From: CF-39 sp035651155
GTDB lineage: Bacteria; Chloroflexota; Limnocylindria; P2-11E
Direction of reading: 5' to 3'
NCBI GenBank assembly: GCA_035651155.1
Contig: DASRGG010000035.1
Location: 39,918 to 103,917, forward strand
DNA length: 64,000 bases
Shown: positions 40,252 to 49,760 of the stretch, piece after piece
Numbering within the stretch: the stretch's first letter is position 1
How the letters are laid out: each line of letters starts with the position of its first letter
The notes under the pieces: model-generated
Told to the model about the DNA's origin: nothing
What the model saw: only the letters and a program-made list of their open reading frames with translations
Databases searched by the model: none
Made by a program: the position numbers and the translations under genes

Positions 40252-42717
40252 TCACATCATCGCAGGTGCCGACCTGCCTCCACCGCGTCGGAGCGTCGCG
40301 ACCTCGCCCCAGAGCGTCGCGACCGCGGCCACCGCGATCGCGACGAGCCATCCCTCGAGGCTCGGCGCGCGCATGTGGAGGAGCGCCGCCACGGGCGGCA
40401 GCGCCTCCGCGATCACGAGTCCGCCGGCTGAGGCGAGCAGGATCGGAAGGATCACGCGATTCGCGCGCAGGCCCGCGCGCAGCACGCCGTGGCCGTCGGC
40501 CCGCTCGACGACGACGAGCAGCAGCTGACCGATCACCATCGTCGCGAACGCGAGGCCGCGCGCGCCCGCCTCCCCCTCCGCCGGGAGCGCGAGGAGGTAC
40601 ACGGCGAGCACGCCGATCGTGAGCAGGAGACCGCGCGCGATGACGCCCGCGGCCTGGGAGCGGTCGAGCAGACCGGCGGCGCGCCCGCGCGGCGGCCGGC
40701 GCATGAGCTCGGGATCGGCGGCGTCGCCCTCGAACACCAGCGCGACGGTCGGGTGCAGCACCAGCTCGAGGAACACCAGATGGACGGGCAGCAGCAGGAG
40801 CGGCGCGTCCGCGAGCGGGACAACGATCGCCGACAGCAGCAGCGGCGCGTGGAAGGAGACGAGGTAGCTGAAGGCGCGCCGCAGGTTCTCGAAGATGCGC
40901 CGCCCGTCGCGCACGGCCGCGACGATCGTGGAGAAGTCGTCGTCGAGGAGGACGAGCGTCGCGGCGCTGCGGGCCACCTCGGTGCCGCGGCGGCCCATCG
41001 CGATGCCGATGTCCGCCTCGCGCAGCGCGGGCGCGTCGTTGGTGCCGTCGCCGGTCATCGCGACGACGTGCGCGTCGTCGCGCAGCGCGCGGACGAGCCG
41101 GTACTTCTGCTCCGGCCTCGCGCGCGCGAACACATCGGTGCTCGCGACCAGCGTGCGCAGCTCCTCGTCGGAGGCCGCGTCGATGTCGGTCCCCGTCGCG
41201 ACACGGGCGTCGCGCATGCCGAGGCCCTCGGCGACGGCGCGCGCGGTGATCGGATGGTCTCCGGTGATCATCACGACGCGGACGCCCGCGTCGCGACACT
41301 CGGCGATCGAGGCGTCGACGCCGGGACGGAGCGGGTCGGCGAACGCGAGGAGACCGGCCAGCCGCAGCCGCGACTCGTCGCTCGCGCGATCGCCGGCCTC
41401 GTCCGCGGTGTCGCTCGCCGCGACGGCGATGACACGCATGCCGCGCGCGGCGAGATCCGCGTTGGCCTCGAGCGCGCGGTCGCGCGCGTCGGATGGCGTC
41501 TCGCCGTGCGTGAGGACGCCCTCGAGCGCGCCCTTCGCGTACGCGGCGAGCGCGCCGTCGCGCCGCCACACGTGCGTGAGGGTGCGGCTCCGCGGGTCGA
41601 ACGCGTGATCGCGGACCAGCTCGGCCGCGTGGACGCGCGACGCGTCGATGCCGCGCGTGGCCGCGGCCCGCACGATGGCCTGCTCGAGCGGGTCGTACGG
41701 CTCGGGTTCGGACGCGAGCAGCGCGAACGTAAGAAGGTCGCGCTCGGCGACGCCGGGCGCGGTCCACAGCGCCGCGACCTCGATGGTCCCGAGCGTCAGC
41801 GTGCCGGTCTTGTCCGCGCAGATCACGCCCGTCGCGCCGAGCGTCTCGACGCCGACGAGCCGGCGCACGAGCGCGTGATCGCGTGCCAGCCGCCAGGCGC
41901 CGAGGCCGAGGTAGAGCGTGAACACCATCGGCAGCTCCTCGGGGATCGCGGCCATGGCGAGGGACACGCCGGCGATGAGCGCGTCGGCCACGCTGTGTCC
42001 GCGCACCAGCTCGACGACGAAGACCGCGACGCAGAAGGCCGCCGCGAGGATCGAGAGCTGGACGAAGAGCCGGCGGATCAGCAGCTGCAGGGGCGTGGGC
42101 GACGGCGCGATCTTCGCCACGAGCTCGCCGATCGTGCCGTAGCGCGTCTTCGTGCCGGTGACCCCGATCACCGCGACGGCGCGGCCCGCGAGCACGGTGG
42201 TGCCCGCCCAGAGCGCCGCCTCGTCGTCATCGAGCGGCGTCTTGGTGATGGTCTGCGACTCGCCGGTGAGCGCGGACTCGTCGACGACGAGCTCGGTTCC
42301 GGACACGAGGCGCCCGTCCGCCGGGATCACGTCGCCCTCGCGCAGCACGATCGCGTCGCCCGGGACGAGATCGAGCGCCGGCACGAGCTCCTCGCGACCA
42401 TCCCGTATGACGCGCGCGAGCGGCGCGGTGAGACGGCGTAGGCTCGCGAGCGCGTGCTCGGCGCGCAGCTCGAGCACGAGGCTCACGCCGACGATGGGGA
42501 CGAGGGCCACCAGCGCGATGATCCCGTCGCGGGTCTCGCCGAGTACGAAGTACGTGGCGCTCGCGACGACGAGGAGGATCGCCATGGGGTCGCTGGCGAT
42601 GTGGCGCAGTGTTCCCCACAGGCCGGTGGTCTCGTGCTCGGGCACGAGGAGATTCGGGCCGAAGACGTCCAGACGCCGGCGCGCCTCGATCGCGGTGAGG
42701 CCGACGGCCTCGTTCAC
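40252..42717 (-). CDS. P-type cation ATPase (P2 type)
   Basis: The 821-residue ATPase has an N-terminal actuator segment, TGES near residue 152, the membrane motif PEELP near 260, the phosphorylation motif DKTGTLT near 303, and TGDGTNDAP in the hinge. Ten helices are plausible. The PEELP motif and overall layout fit P2-type pumps for calcium, manganese or protons. I did not see the heavy-metal CPC motif. The GTG at 42717 is preferred, four bases after the malic enzyme stop. It heads the ATPase-PaiB-LysE part of the run. Confidence 0.88.
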   Translation of the reverse strand: MNEAVGLTAIEARRRLDVFGPNLLVPEHETTGLWGTLRHIASDPMAILLVVASATYFVLGETRDGIIALVALVPIVGVSLVLELRAEHALASLRRLTAPLARVIRDGREELVPALDLVPGDAIVLREGDVIPADGRLVSGTELVVDESALTGESQTITKTPLDDDEAALWAGTTVLAGRAVAVIGVTGTKTRYGTIGELVAKIAPSPTPLQLLIRRLFVQLSILAAAFCVAVFVVELVRGHSVADALIAGVSLAMAAIPEELPMVFTLYLGLGAWRLARDHALVRRLVGVETLGATGVICADKTGTLTLGTIEVAALWTAPGVAERDLLTFALLASEPEPYDPLEQAIVRAAATRGIDASRVHAAELVRDHAFDPRSRTLTHVWRRDGALAAYAKGALEGVLTHGETPSDARDRALEANADLAARGMRVIAVAASDTADEAGDRASDESRLRLAGLLAFADPLRPGVDASIAECRDAGVRVVMITGDHPITARAVAEGLGMRDARVATGTDIDAASDEELRTLVASTDVFARARPEQKYRLVRALRDDAHVVAMTGDGTNDAPALREADIGIAMGRRGTEVARSAATLVLLDDDFSTIVAAVRDGRRIFENLRRAFSYLVSFHAPLLLSAIVVPLADAPLLLLPVHLVFLELVLHPTVALVFEGDAADPELMRRPPRGRAAGLLDRSQAAGVIARGLLLTIGVLAVYLLALPAEGEAGARGLAFATMVIGQLLLVVVERADGHGVLRAGLRANRVILPILLASAGGLVIAEALPPVAALLHMRAPSLEGWLVAIAVAAVATLWGEVATLRRGGGRSAPAMM

Positions 42718-42721
42718 CGCG

Positions 42722-44182
42722 CTACGCGTCCGGGAGCGATGTCCTCCGCGAGAGGCCGGCCGCTCGGGTCGCCGACGCGACCGCCTTGGCGATCGCGGGA
42801 ACGACCTCGCGATCGAACATCGACGGGAGGATGTACTCGGACGAGCGCACCTGCGCCGGCACCGTCGCGGCGAGCGCGGCAGCGCCCGCGAGCTCGATGT
42901 CCGGCGAGACACCACGTGCGTGCGCGTCGAGCAGGCCGCGGAACACGCCGGGGAAGACGAGGGAGTTGTTCACCTGATTCGGGTAGTCGCTGCGACCGGT
43001 GGCCAGCACGTCGACCTCGGGAGCCGCGACGAGCGGATCGATCTCCGGATCGGGATTGGCGAGCGCGAACACGATGCGCGGGCGGGCCATGGTGCGGAGC
43101 GCGTCGAGCGTGAGGACGCCCGGTCCCGAGAGACCGATGAAGACGTTGGCGCCCGCGACGGCGTCCTCGAGCGTGCCCGTACGCGCGGTGCCGAGCTCGC
43201 GCGCGATCGCGACCTTCTCCGCGCTCTGGTCCGATCGCGCCGCGTTCACGATGCCGTGGCGATCGCAGAGCACGATGTCACGCACGCCGGCGAGGTGCAG
43301 CAGCCGCGCGGTCGCACTTCCCGCGGCGCCGGCGCCGGCGATCACGACGCGCAGACCCTCGAGCTCGCGCCGCACGACGGCCGCGGCGTTGCGCAGAGCC
43401 GCGAGCACCACGATCGCGGTGCCGTGCTGGTCGTCGTGGAACACGGGGATGTCGAGCCGCTCGCGCAGCTCGCGCTCGACGATGAAGCACGACGGTGCCG
43501 CGATGTCCTCGAGGTTGATCCCGCCGAAGACCGGCGCGACGTGCTCGACGGTCCGGACGATCTCGTCGGGGTCCTTCGTGTCCAAGCAGAGCGGGAACGC
43601 GGTGATGCCCGCGAACTCGGAGAAGATGAGCGCCTTGCCCTCCATCACCGGCATCGCCGCCTCGGGACCGATGTCGCCGAGGCCGAGTACGGCGGTGCCG
43701 TCGGTGACGACGGCGACGGTGTTCTGGCGGATCGTGAGCTTCCACACCTTCTCGCGATCCTCCGCGATCGCGCGGCAGATCCGGGCGACGCCGGGCGTGT
43801 AGACGAGCGAGAGGTCGTCCCGGGTGCGCACCTGCACGCGGCCCTTGATCTCGATCTTGCCGCCCAGATGCAGGAGGAACGCCCGGTCGGACACCGAGCG
43901 CACGTTCACGCCGTCGATGAGCTGAAGATCGGCGAGGAGCTGCTGCCCGGTGCGCTCGTCGGGGCAGTCGACGGTGACGTCGCGGACGTGGATCTCCGGC
44001 GATGCCTCGACGAGGTCGATCGCGCCCAGGCTGCATCCGCGGCCGCCGACCGTCGTCGCGACCTGCGCGAACATGCCCGGTCGGTTGGCGATCTCGAGAC
44101 GGAAGACCAGGCGATAGGCCGGCGTCAGGACCGCGTGCGGCTGCACGTCGGTCAGTATGGCCACGAACGGGACGCTAGGCAT
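42722..44182 (-). CDS. NAD(P)-dependent malic enzyme with N-terminal ACT domain
   Basis: The 486-residue protein begins with an ACT-like regulatory domain (YRLVFRLEIANRPGMFAQVA). The malic enzyme fold follows: SLVYTPGVARICRAIA with the catalytic Tyr, GKALIFSEFAGI with the catalytic Lys, FHDDQHGTAIV with metal ligands, and the Rossmann motif VIAGAGAAGSATARL. It decarboxylates malate to pyruvate. ACT fusion suggests control by an amino acid or similar effector. The ATG at 44182 was chosen to include the full ACT domain. Confidence 0.9.
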   Translation of the reverse strand: MPSVPFVAILTDVQPHAVLTPAYRLVFRLEIANRPGMFAQVATTVGGRGCSLGAIDLVEASPEIHVRDVTVDCPDERTGQQLLADLQLIDGVNVRSVSDRAFLLHLGGKIEIKGRVQVRTRDDLSLVYTPGVARICRAIAEDREKVWKLTIRQNTVAVVTDGTAVLGLGDIGPEAAMPVMEGKALIFSEFAGITAFPLCLDTKDPDEIVRTVEHVAPVFGGINLEDIAAPSCFIVERELRERLDIPVFHDDQHGTAIVVLAALRNAAAVVRRELEGLRVVIAGAGAAGSATARLLHLAGVRDIVLCDRHGIVNAARSDQSAEKVAIARELGTARTGTLEDAVAGANVFIGLSGPGVLTLDALRTMARPRIVFALANPDPEIDPLVAAPEVDVLATGRSDYPNQVNNSLVFPGVFRGLLDAHARGVSPDIELAGAAALAATVPAQVRSSEYILPSMFDREVVPAIAKAVASATRAAGLSRRTSLPDA

Positions 44183-44200
44183 CCGAGGCCACGCGAGCGA

Positions 44201-44266
44201 GGGCCGTTCGGCAGCCCGGGGCGTGTGCCGTTCGGCACTTGGACCCACGCCCGCCGGGCGCAGGCT
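44201..44266 (+). promoter_or_regulatory. Dormancy-box-like pair and -10 before the small zinc protein
   Basis: GGGCC-GTTC-GGCAG (44201-44214) and GTGCC-GTTC-GGCAC (44225-44238) share the GCC-GTTC-GGC core and lie 24 bp apart. CAGGCT (44261-44266) is at -12 to -7 from the ATG at 44273. The proximal box is centred at -41.5. This resembles the promoters at 54993-63762. Confidence 0.5.
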
Positions 44267-44272
44267 AACGCC

Positions 44273-44467
44273 ATGGTCTCGATGGATCGCCAACCGGTGG
44301 AACCGAAGACAGGCCTCGTCCAGTGCCCCCTTCGCGACCGTCAGGTCGCGCTCGAGCGCTGCCTCGAGTGCGGCCGTCTGATCGACAAGGACACCGCGGA
44401 CCCGCCGCGCTACGTGGTCTGCGACGCGCGCATCGTCACGGGCTGGCTCGGCCTCGACGACCTGTAG
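44273..44467 (+). CDS. Small four-cysteine zinc protein (64 aa)
   Basis: The protein has VQCPLRDRQVALERCLECGRL and a later VVC, a four-cysteine pattern likely to bind one zinc. A paralogue with the same spacing (YCP, CCYGCGKL, VVC) is encoded at 63255-63437 beside the two-component genes. Function unknown. The ATG at 44273 fits a leaderless transcript. A second ATG lies three codons later. Confidence 0.65.
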   Translation: MVSMDRQPVEPKTGLVQCPLRDRQVALERCLECGRLIDKDTADPPRYVVCDARIVTGWLGLDDL

Positions 44468-44525
44468 TCCTCGCGCTCCTCGTGGCGAAGCCGCTCGGCG
44501 CGCCCTCGTTGGGCATACTGCGGCC

Positions 44526-45269
44526 ATGCTCCGTTCGCGCTCGGCCGACCCCGACCGCGCGCCCGCGCGGGCCTGGCGCGACATCGCCACGCCCCTCGAC
44601 CGCGCGGTGTATGAGGCCGCAGGCTACGGCCAGCGCGACACGCCGGGCGCGCGTCCCGCGCTCATCGTCATCGACGTCACGTACGGCTTCGTCGGACGGG
44701 CGCGCGCGCCGATCCTGGAGTCGATCAAGACGTATCCGAACTCCTGCGGCGAGGCCGGCTGGGACGCGGTGAGGCCCATCCGCGACGTGCTCGCGGCGGC
44801 ACGGCGCGCCGGCGCGCCGGTGTTCTTCACGGGCGGGCTCACCGGCCAGTTCGAGAGCCACGTCGGACGGTGGCGCGAGAAGCATCCGCGCACGCTGGCA
44901 CAGCCGGACGACGCACACGAGATCGTCGCGGAGCTGCGGCCCGTCGAGGGCGAGATCGTCGTGCGGAAGACGAAGCCGAGCGCCTTCCATGGGACGCCGC
45001 TCCTCGATCTGCTCATCGACGCGCGCGCCGACACGCTCGTGGTCACCGGATGCACGACCTCCGGCTGCGTGCGCGCGACGGTCGTCGACGCCTTCTCCTA
45101 TGGTTTCCACACCATCGTCGTCGAGGACGGCGTATTCGATCGCGGCGAGATCGCGCACGCGGCGAACCTCTTCGACATGGATCAGAAGTACGCGAACGTG
45201 ATGCCGTCCGCGCTCGTGGTCGAGTATCTCGACCGCTGCGCGGCGGGCTCGATGACGGAGGCACGATGA
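44526..45269 (+). CDS. Isochorismatase-family cysteine hydrolase
   Basis: The 247-residue protein has the Asp-Lys-Cys triad: Asp in LIVIDVTYGFVG, Lys in VVRKTKPSAF and Cys in VTGCTTSGCVRATVVDA. The TTSGCVRAT segment resembles N-carbamoylsarcosine amidases and ureidoacrylate/maleamate hydrolases. It begins a tightly coupled seven-gene plus-strand operon. Amide or carbamoyl cleavage of an imported nitrogen compound is likely. Overlaps the next gene by four bases. Confidence 0.85.
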   Translation: MLRSRSADPDRAPARAWRDIATPLDRAVYEAAGYGQRDTPGARPALIVIDVTYGFVGRARAPILESIKTYPNSCGEAGWDAVRPIRDVLAAARRAGAPVFFTGGLTGQFESHVGRWREKHPRTLAQPDDAHEIVAELRPVEGEIVVRKTKPSAFHGTPLLDLLIDARADTLVVTGCTTSGCVRATVVDAFSYGFHTIVVEDGVFDRGEIAHAANLFDMDQKYANVMPSALVVEYLDRCAAGSMTEAR

Positions 45270-46255
45270 CCACGGCATTCGGGATCCTGCTGCTGCACTT
45301 CGGCCACACCGCCCGGCGCGAGACCGTGATCGATCAGGCACCGCAGCTCGAGGATTGGGGCTTCGACTCGGTGTGGACGCGCGATCACCTCGAATTCCAG
45401 CCGCACGGCTTCGAGAAGCCGAGCTCGGTCTTCATGGAGCCGTTCACCACGCTCACGGCGATCGCGACGATCACGAAAGAGCTCACGCTCGGCACCGCGA
45501 CGACCATCCCGTTCCGCCATCCACTCGTCACGAGCCAGCTGTATGGCGGCCTCGCGGCGGTCGCAGGCCCCGGCCGGATCATCGCCGGCATCGGCGCGGG
45601 CGCGCCGAAGAAGCCGTTCGCGGCGACGCAGATACCGTACGAGAACCGCTTCGATGAGGTGAAGGAGCTCGCCGAGATCCTTCGGCTTACGTGGTCCGGT
45701 CCCCACGCCTCCTACCACGGCCGCCTCCACTCTTTCGACGACGTCACGATCGACCCGCGTCCCGAACCGGACACGCCCATCTGGTACGGCGGCTCGACGC
45801 CCGCCTCGGTGCGGCGGACCCTCGAGTACGCGGACGGATGGTTCCCGGGACGCTGTCCGATGAAGACCTTCGACAAGTACCTCGCGCGCGTCCGCAAGGG
45901 CGCGAAGGAGCAGGGGCGCCACATCGGCGTCGGCATCATCCCGTGCATCTCGATCGCGAAGAGCCGCGAAGAGGCCGTCGCCGCCGTCGACGTGCACGGC
46001 CTGCTGGAGGAGGCGCGCGAGCGGAAATTCTGGGACGGGCCGTTCGAGGACGCCGACGATCTCGAGGGTATCCTCATCGCAGGCACGCCCGACGAATGCA
46101 TCGCGGACATCAAGAAGTTCATCGACCGCGGCGTCGACCAGCTCGTGTTCGACTTCCGACTGCGACCCGACGACTATCCGGAGCAGGTGGCGTGGCTCGC
46201 ACGCGACATCCTTCCCGCGGTGAAGCGCATGGCGGCGGAGGCCGCCCGAGGATGA
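45266..46255 (+). CDS. LLM-class flavin-dependent oxidoreductase
   Basis: The 329-residue TIM-barrel protein starts TTAFGILLLHFGHTARRE and has DWGFDSVWTRDHLEF, LTLGTATTIPFRHPL, RIIAGIGAGAPKKPF, PIWYGGSTPASVRRTLEYADGW split over the C-terminal strands, typical of luciferase-like monooxygenases and F420-dependent reductases. FMN or F420 use cannot be decided. With the flanking isochorismatase and alpha/beta hydrolase it recalls the RutA-RutB-RutD pyrimidine ring-opening set. Confidence 0.85.
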   Translation: MTTAFGILLLHFGHTARRETVIDQAPQLEDWGFDSVWTRDHLEFQPHGFEKPSSVFMEPFTTLTAIATITKELTLGTATTIPFRHPLVTSQLYGGLAAVAGPGRIIAGIGAGAPKKPFAATQIPYENRFDEVKELAEILRLTWSGPHASYHGRLHSFDDVTIDPRPEPDTPIWYGGSTPASVRRTLEYADGWFPGRCPMKTFDKYLARVRKGAKEQGRHIGVGIIPCISIAKSREEAVAAVDVHGLLEEARERKFWDGPFEDADDLEGILIAGTPDECIADIKKFIDRGVDQLVFDFRLRPDDYPEQVAWLARDILPAVKRMAAEAARG

Positions 46256-47139
46256 GCGTGCCGACGGAGGTCCGTTTCTTCAGCGACGGGCTGAGGCTCT
46301 CGGGCTGGCTCTCGCCAGGCGTGGGACAGGCGCCGCGGCCCGCGATCGTCTTCTGCCCCGGCTTCACCGGGACGAAGTACGCTGCCTTCTACCAGCCCTA
46401 CGTCGAGCGCTTCTCGCGTGCCGGGTACACGGTCCTGCTCATCGATTACCGCGGGTGGGGCGACAGCGAGGGCGAGCGCGGCGCGATCTTCCCGCTGCAG
46501 CAGGTCGAGGACATCCGCAGCGCGCTCAGCTACCTCGAATCTCGCGACGACGTCGACCGCGATCGGCTCGGGCTGTTCGGCGTGAGCTTTGGCGGCGGTC
46601 ACGCGTCCTACGTCGCGAGCGTGGACGATCGCGTGCGTGGCGCGGTGAGCGTGAGCGGCGTGGGGGACGGCGGCAGGTGGCTGCATGAGATGCGTCGCGA
46701 GTACGAATGGCACGAGCTGCTCGACAGGCTCGCCGCCGAACGGACGCGGCGCGCCGCGACCGGCGAGGTGACGATGGTGGACCCCACCGAGGAGATCATG
46801 ATCTCCACGCCCGAGCGGCGCGCGACGACCGTGAAGGGCAGCGTCCCGGCGGGCATGGCCGCGCACCGCACGCCGCTGCACTGCGCACAGGCGATCATCG
46901 ACTACCGGCCCGTCGACGCGGTCGCGTCACGCGCCACCACGGGCGTCCTGTGGCTCGCGGTCACGCGCGACAGCGTCGTCCCCGCCGAGCACTCGCGCCG
47001 CATGTTCGCCGCGGCCGCGGAGCCGAAGCGTCTCGTCACGCTCCCAGGCGAACGCCATTACGCCGCATACGTCGAGCACCTCGAGGTCATCGCCCACGAG
47101 GCGATCTCGTGGTACGGCGCGCGCTTCGCGTCGACGTGA
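46252..47139 (+). CDS. Alpha/beta hydrolase
   Basis: The 295-residue serine hydrolase has CPGFTGTKYAA (oxyanion segment), the nucleophile elbow GVSFGGGHA, an acid in LAVTRDSVVP and a C-terminal His in PGERHYAAY. It fits dienelactone/acylamino-type hydrolases. It overlaps the LLM gene by four bases, so it probably acts on the product of that enzyme or the isochorismatase-family amidase. Confidence 0.85.
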   Translation: MSVPTEVRFFSDGLRLSGWLSPGVGQAPRPAIVFCPGFTGTKYAAFYQPYVERFSRAGYTVLLIDYRGWGDSEGERGAIFPLQQVEDIRSALSYLESRDDVDRDRLGLFGVSFGGGHASYVASVDDRVRGAVSVSGVGDGGRWLHEMRREYEWHELLDRLAAERTRRAATGEVTMVDPTEEIMISTPERRATTVKGSVPAGMAAHRTPLHCAQAIIDYRPVDAVASRATTGVLWLAVTRDSVVPAEHSRRMFAAAAEPKRLVTLPGERHYAAYVEHLEVIAHEAISWYGARFAST

Positions 47140-47143
47140 TCCC

Positions 47144-47911
47144 GTGCTGACCCTCGCTGGCGTGAGCGTCGCGTTCGGTACGGGCAGCGAGCGCGTCCTC
47201 GCGCTCGAGGACGTGTCGTTCTCCGTCGAGGCCGGCGAGTTCGTGACGATCGTGGGCGCGAGCGGCAGCGGCAAGACGACGCTGCTGCGCGCCGTCGACG
47301 GCCTCATCCCGTTCACCGGGCGCATCGCGATCGACGGCGAGGCCATCCGTGGGCCCGGACGCGATCGCGCCTTCGTGTTCCAGTCCGACTGCCTGCTCCC
47401 CTGGCGTACCGTCATCGACAACGTCGCGTTCTCGCTCGAGCTTCGCGGCGTCCGCCGGCGGGACGCGCGCGAGACGGCGCGGCGCTACCTCGCGCTCACG
47501 GGACTCGAGGATGCCGAGCGCAAGTTCCCCGCCGAGCTGTCGGGCGGCATGCGCCAGCGTGTGAACCTCGCGCGCGCGCTGGCGGTCGACCCGGAGATGC
47601 TCCTCATGGACGAGCCCTTCGCCGCTCTCGACGCGCAGACGCGCGAGGTGATGCAGCTCGAGCTCCTCACGACGTGGCAGCGCAGCCGCAAGACGGTGCT
47701 ATTCGTGACGCATCAGCTCGACGAGGCGGTCTACCTCGGCGACCGGGCCATCGTCCTCTCCGCCCGGCCCGGGCACGTCCGCGCGACCGTCGAGATCCCC
47801 TTCGCGCGTCCGCGGCCGATCGAGCTGAAGCACACACCGGAGTTCGCCGCGAAGGTCGACGAGCTCTGGCGGCTCATCCGCGACGAAGTGCTCAGCGCCA
47901 GGCGGGTGTAG
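47144..47911 (+). CDS. ABC importer ATPase (nitrate/sulfonate/taurine type)
   Basis: The 255-residue ATPase has Walker A GASGSGKTTLL, Q-loop VFQSDCLLPW, signature LSGGMRQRV, Walker B MLLMDEPFAALD and H-loop FVTHQLDEA. The LLPWRT Q-loop and the C-terminal RPIELKH region match the SsuB/TauB/NrtD class. The GTG start follows the hydrolase stop by four bases. Works with the two permeases and the lipoprotein below. Confidence 0.9.
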   Translation: MLTLAGVSVAFGTGSERVLALEDVSFSVEAGEFVTIVGASGSGKTTLLRAVDGLIPFTGRIAIDGEAIRGPGRDRAFVFQSDCLLPWRTVIDNVAFSLELRGVRRRDARETARRYLALTGLEDAERKFPAELSGGMRQRVNLARALAVDPEMLLMDEPFAALDAQTREVMQLELLTTWQRSRKTVLFVTHQLDEAVYLGDRAIVLSARPGHVRATVEIPFARPRPIELKHTPEFAAKVDELWRLIRDEVLSARRV

Positions 47912-47953
47912 TGGAAAATGTGACTGGCCCAGCATGGGCCCGGGGGTGTGGGT

Positions 47954-48991
47954 ATGCGTAGAGGACTCTTCGCGACGGCGTTGGTGGCGATCCTGGCGAC
48001 GGCGTGCGGCGGATCGGCGGGCACGCCCGCGGCGAACGGGAGCGCGGCCGCCGCGCCGCAGAACACCGCGACGGCGACGCCCGTCGAGCATCACGCGGTG
48101 AGGTTCGCGTTCTCCGCGGCGACGCCGCAGGTCAGCAAGGTCCCGAGCATCCTCGCGCTCGAGGCGCTGAAGCAGGAGGGTCACGACGTCACGATCCTCT
48201 ACCTGCAGTCGAGCGAGGATCCGGTGCAGGCGGTGGTGCGAGGCGACGCGAACTTCGGCAGCGCGTCGGCGAGCACGGTCTTCGCCGCGATCGCCCAGGG
48301 CATCCCGGTGAAGGCGATCATGGTCGCGAACACGCCGGACTACGTGATGGTCGCGCCCGCGAGCGTGACGAGCCCGTCACAGCTCGGCGGTCTCAAGGTG
48401 GGCATCCACGCCGCCGTGTCGTCCACGGCGCTCTACACGAACGTCATGCTCGAGAAGTTCCCTGGCGTGAAGCCGAATATCCTCGTCGTCCCGGGATCGG
48501 CGAACCGCGTGCAGGCGCTCGCCGCCGGACAGCTCGACGGGTCGGTGGTCCAGCTCTCCGACCTGCCGGCGCTCGAAAAGCTCGCACCCGGGAAGTTCCA
48601 CGCGATCTTCGACGTCGCGAAGGAGCGCCCCGACCTCATGGATGCGGTCATCTTCACGAGGGCGGAGCTGCTGCGGTCCGATCCGAATCTCGTGCAGCAG
48701 TACATCGTCGCGCAGCTCAAGGCGAACCGGAACGCGTACGCCGATCAGAAGGGCCTCGCCGCGGCGATCGCGAAGTACGTTCCGAACACGACCGCGGACC
48801 TCGGGGCGCAGTTCGCGAAGTTCTACACCGACTCGGGCATCTGGCCGAAGGATGGCGGCATGAACGGCGCGAACGTCAGCGCGACCCTGTCGGCGCTGAC
48901 GTCGAGCAAGCTCATCGCCAAGGCGCCCACGGCCGCGGAGTGCTGCGACCGTTCGGCGCTCGACGCCGCACTGAAGACGATCGGGAACTGA
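47954..48991 (+). CDS. ABC importer substrate-binding lipoprotein (NMT1/ThiY-like)
   Basis: The 345-residue lipoprotein has a signal with lipobox ATAC (MRRGLFATALVAILATACGG) and a low-complexity linker. An NMT1/SsuA-fold binding domain follows (VRFAFSAATPQVSKVPSILA, SSEDPVQAVVRGDANFG, LKVGIHAAVSSTALYTNVML). This class binds sulfonates, nitrate or thiamine/pyrimidine precursors. The ligand is not readable. An alternative GTG start lies two codons upstream. Confidence 0.85.
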   Translation: MRRGLFATALVAILATACGGSAGTPAANGSAAAAPQNTATATPVEHHAVRFAFSAATPQVSKVPSILALEALKQEGHDVTILYLQSSEDPVQAVVRGDANFGSASASTVFAAIAQGIPVKAIMVANTPDYVMVAPASVTSPSQLGGLKVGIHAAVSSTALYTNVMLEKFPGVKPNILVVPGSANRVQALAAGQLDGSVVQLSDLPALEKLAPGKFHAIFDVAKERPDLMDAVIFTRAELLRSDPNLVQQYIVAQLKANRNAYADQKGLAAAIAKYVPNTTADLGAQFAKFYTDSGIWPKDGGMNGANVSATLSALTSSKLIAKAPTAAECCDRSALDAALKTIGN

Positions 48992-48995
48992 CCGC

Positions 48996-49760
48996 GTGGC
49001 CGGGCCACGGCGCATCGTCGCGATCGCGGCGATCCGCGTCGCGCTCCTCGCCGTGCTCCTCGGTGGCTGGGAGGCGCTCGGCCGCGCGAGCGGCGGATTC
49101 TTCCTGCCGCCGTTCACGGTGACGGTGTCGCACCTCCTCGCGCTCTCCGCGGACGGCACGCTCGGCGCGGCGCTCCTCGCGAGCAACCTCGCGCTCGTCA
49201 TCGGCTTCCCCATCGCTGCCGCGCTCGCGATTCCGATCGGCTTCGCGCTCGGTCGGAGACGGCTGCTCGACCGCTCGTTCTCGTACTGGCTCGATCTCCT
49301 GCTCGTCATCCCGATGATCGCGGTCATCCCCGCGATCATCGTCGCTCTGGGCCTCGGTCTCAGCGCGCGCGTCGCGGTGGTCGTGCTGTTCGCGCTGCCG
49401 CTGCTCGGCCTGAACGCGCGCGCCGCGGTGCGCGTGATCGACCAGCGCCTCGCGGAGATGGCTCGCTCGTTCGGCGCGCCGCAGGCGCGCGTGTGGACCG
49501 CGGTGATCATCCCGGCGGCCCTGCCGACGCTGTTCGTCGGCCTGCGGCAGGGTCTCGGACGCGCGATCTCCGGAATGATCGTCGTGGAGCTCACGCTCGT
49601 TCCTGCCGGCATCGGCGGCCTCATCGTCACGTACCGCTCGCGATTCGCCGCCGCGGATCTGTACGCCGCGACGCTCGTCATCCTCCTCGAGGCGATCCTG
49701 CTCATGAGCCTCGCGCAGCTCGTGGAGCGCCGCGTGCAGCGGCGGCTCGCGGGCGCGTAG
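48996..49760 (+). CDS. ABC importer permease 1
   Basis: The 254-residue protein has five to six helices and the BPD_transp_1 EAA-type loop around EMARSFGAPQARVWTAVIIP. This is the SsuC/TauC class. The GTG start is four bases after the binding-protein stop. It pairs with the next permease; two different permease genes suggest a heterodimeric channel. Confidence 0.88.
   Translation: MAGPRRIVAIAAIRVALLAVLLGGWEALGRASGGFFLPPFTVTVSHLLALSADGTLGAALLASNLALVIGFPIAAALAIPIGFALGRRRLLDRSFSYWLDLLLVIPMIAVIPAIIVALGLGLSARVAVVVLFALPLLGLNARAAVRVIDQRLAEMARSFGAPQARVWTAVIIPAALPTLFVGLRQGLGRAISGMIVVELTLVPAGIGGLIVTYRSRFAAADLYAATLVILLEAILLMSLAQLVERRVQRRLAGA

Noticed and set aside
40489..42441. 650-codon plus-strand frame opposite the P-type ATPase
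   Set aside because: Arg/Glu/Asp-rich shadow with no domains.
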